Below, piece after piece: positions 62,537 through 64,000 of a stretch of 64,000 bases of DNA. The translations under genes and the position numbers were made by a program. This DNA is from Allomeiothermus silvanus DSM 9946 (GTDB lineage Bacteria; Deinococcota; Deinococci; Deinococcales; Thermaceae). Numbering within the stretch: position 1 is the first letter of the stretch; every line of letters begins with the position of its first letter. Where the stretch lies: contig NC_014212.1 in the NCBI RefSeq assembly GCF_000092125.1, positions 2,376,001-2,440,000 of the forward strand. Reading direction: 5' to 3'. A model generated the notes under the pieces. That model had not been told where the DNA came from. It made no database searches and saw only the letters and a program-made list of their open reading frames with translations.

Positions 62537-63565
62537 GTGCAACGAATCCTGATCTTGCTGACCCTGGCTTTAGCATCCTTGGCTTTCGCCCAGAACAAGG
62601 AGATGCGGCTATTTATCTGGTCGGAGTACATAGACCCCAAGATCCTGGAGGACTTCACCCAGCAGACCGGCATCAAGGTGCGGGTAGACCTCTACGAGTC
62701 CAACGAGGACATGCTGGCCAAGCTGCAAGCCGGGGGGGTGAGCCAGTACGACGTGATCGTGCCCGGTGATTACATCATCCCTACCCTGATCCAGCTCAAG
62801 CTGATCCAGCCTTTCGACAAGAGCAAGATCCCCAACTTGAAGAACCTCGATCCCAAGTTCGCCAACCCCCCGTACGACCCCGGTAACCGCTACAGCGCGG
62901 CCTACCAGTGGGGCATGTCGGGGATCATGTACCGCAAGGACCGGGTTCCAACCCCCAAAAGCTGGAGCGTGATCCTGGGGCCGGGCGGGAGCGGGCCCTT
63001 CGTGCTGATGGACTCGATCCGGGAGATGATGGGCGGAGCCTTACGCTATTTGGGTTACAGCATCAATAGCAAAGACCCCAAGCAAGTACAGGCCGCTGGT
63101 AAAGTACTGCTCGAGGCGAAAAAGAGCAGCCGCTTCTTGGGTTTTGAAGGCGGCGTGGGGGCCAAGAACCGCCTGGTGGCGGGAACCGCGACCTATGCGG
63201 TGGTCTATAACGGCGATGCCATCAAAGCCGCCGCCGAAAATGACAAGGTGGGCTTCGTGGTGCCGCAGGAGGGCGCAGCCCTCTTTGTAGACAACCTGGC
63301 GATCCCCGCCAAAGCCCCTAACCCCGAGGCGGCCCACAAGTTCATCAACTTCATCCTCGATCCCAAGATCGGGGCTCGGCTCTCCAACTTCAACCGCTAC
63401 GCCACCCCCAACAAGGCCGCCCTACCCTATATCAACCCCGCTGACCGCAAAAACCCAGCTATCTATCCTGACGCCAAGGTGATGGCAAAGCTCGAGTTCG
63501 TCTTGGATCTGGGCAAGGACACCCGCCTCTACGACGAGGTGTGGACCGCGGTCAAAAGCCGCTGA
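62537..63565 (+). CDS. potD: Polyamine-binding protein PotD
   Basis: 342 residues, GTG start after GGAGGTAACT. Signal peptide (LILLTLALASLAFAQ) and a spermidine/putrescine-binding fold (LFIWSEYIDPKILEDFTQQTGIKVRVDLYESNEDMLAKL, YDVIVPGDYIIPTLI, AAYQWGMSGIMYRKDRV). It captures polyamines in the periplasm for PotABC. Last of the transporter genes before the second aminotransferase. Confidence 0.93.
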   Translation: MQRILILLTLALASLAFAQNKEMRLFIWSEYIDPKILEDFTQQTGIKVRVDLYESNEDMLAKLQAGGVSQYDVIVPGDYIIPTLIQLKLIQPFDKSKIPNLKNLDPKFANPPYDPGNRYSAAYQWGMSGIMYRKDRVPTPKSWSVILGPGGSGPFVLMDSIREMMGGALRYLGYSINSKDPKQVQAAGKVLLEAKKSSRFLGFEGGVGAKNRLVAGTATYAVVYNGDAIKAAAENDKVGFVVPQEGAALFVDNLAIPAKAPNPEAAHKFINFILDPKIGARLSNFNRYATPNKAALPYINPADRKNPAIYPDAKVMAKLEFVLDLGKDTRLYDEVWTAVKSR

Positions 63566-63688
63566 ACGCACTATGGACGTCCAGAAGGCTTGCATTCCTC
63601 CGCCGGGTGAACCTTGGGCTCACCTTAGATAGCCGAACTGAATTAGAACGAACATGGTGCTCACTGCTTGGAGAAAGACGGAGGAATC

Positions 63689-64000
63689 ATGCCCTATATC
63701 AACCTGAAAACCCCCATTCCCGGCCCCAAAAGCCAGGAACTTCAGGCCCGCCGGGCTGCTGCGGTGACCGCCGCGCTGGCCCAGGCCAACCCCATCGCGG
63801 TCAAGAAAGCCCACGGCTCGCTGGTGGAGGACGTGGACGGCAACACCCTCATTGACCTCGCCGGGGGCATCGGCGTGCTGGCGGTGGGGCACACCCCCCA
63901 AAGCGTGGTGGAGGCCATCCAGGCCCAGGCCGACGAGCTATTGCACATGTGCTCGATCGTCGCCAACTATGAGCCCTACGTGGCCCTCTGCGAAGCCCTG
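63689..64000 (+). CDS. Second class III aminotransferase, GABA-type (3'-truncated)
   Basis: The frame starts at ATG 63689 (MPYINLKTPIPGPKSQELQARR) after GGAGGA and is still open at the window end, 104 codons. HGSLVEDVDGNTLIDLAGGIGVLAVGHTPQSVVEAI matches the N-terminal region of 4-aminobutyrate aminotransferases. With gabT upstream of potABCD it makes a cluster with two related but distinct aminotransferases, perhaps one for putrescine or a diamine and one for 4-aminobutyrate. Confidence 0.8.
   Translation, partial: MPYINLKTPIPGPKSQELQARRAAAVTAALAQANPIAVKKAHGSLVEDVDGNTLIDLAGGIGVLAVGHTPQSVVEAIQAQADELLHMCSIVANYEPYVALCEAL

Overview
The window looks like chromosome from a Meiothermus- or Calidithermus-like member of the Thermaceae. 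This is inferred from the GC-rich DNA with very frequent CTCGAG codon pairs, a sugar-binding protein that closely matches the Thermus thermophilus glucose/galactose-binding protein as I remember it, a ComZ/minor-pilin operon, and many genes whose only promoter signal is a TANNNT hexamer 6-8 bases before the start codon (leaderless transcripts). I found no rRNA, tRNA or CRISPR array.

Layout. 1-5.8 kb: the end of an SRPBCC-like gene, two tandem phosphoribosyltransferases (one with an IS481-family element just upstream), a bifunctional-nuclease-family protein, a secreted metallophosphoesterase and mtaB. 5.8-10.8 kb: a threonine-dehydratase-like enzyme, a DinB protein, a DUF418 membrane protein, carA, and a HicB-like/Card1-like nuclease fusion. 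10.8-14.7 kb: an arginine operon (argG, GNAT, argH, N-acetylglutamate-synthase-like) with a clear promoter, a candidate arginine operator and a structured leader. 14.7-16.3 kb: plsY split by an IS701-family element. 16.4-19.4 kb: a diguanylate cyclase, hisD and a DUF3108-like protein. 19.5-25.3 kb: a pilus operon with a very long ComZ-like protein carrying Ig-like repeats and three minor prepilins. 25.3-32.6 kb: lepA, a two-component pair, a cyclic-di-AMP receptor, a DsbA-like protein, trmI and rqcH.

32.7-38.4 kb: a glucose/galactose-type ABC importer without its ATPase, under a ROK repressor, with a second identical IS481 copy inserted one base before the -35 box. 38.4-44.5 kb: dtd, two DegV proteins, serA, a class V aminotransferase and a UbiA-family prenyltransferase. 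44.8-55 kb: a small two-TM protein, then a galactoside regulon (DeoR regulator, ABC importer without ATPase, GH42 beta-galactosidase, galT, an M24-like protein, galK) tied together by a CGAAAG motif repeated on one helical face. 55-58 kb: a cysteine-rich lipoprotein, a MITE-like palindrome island and hslO. 58-64 kb: a polyamine/GABA cluster (gabT, potABCD, a second aminotransferase cut by the window edge).

The points most worth a second look are the HicB/Card1-like nuclease, the stop-less IS481 transposase that runs in frame into its downstream neighbour at both insertion sites, the CGAAAG regulon, the Ig-bearing ComZ-like pilus protein, and the 319-bp palindrome island.
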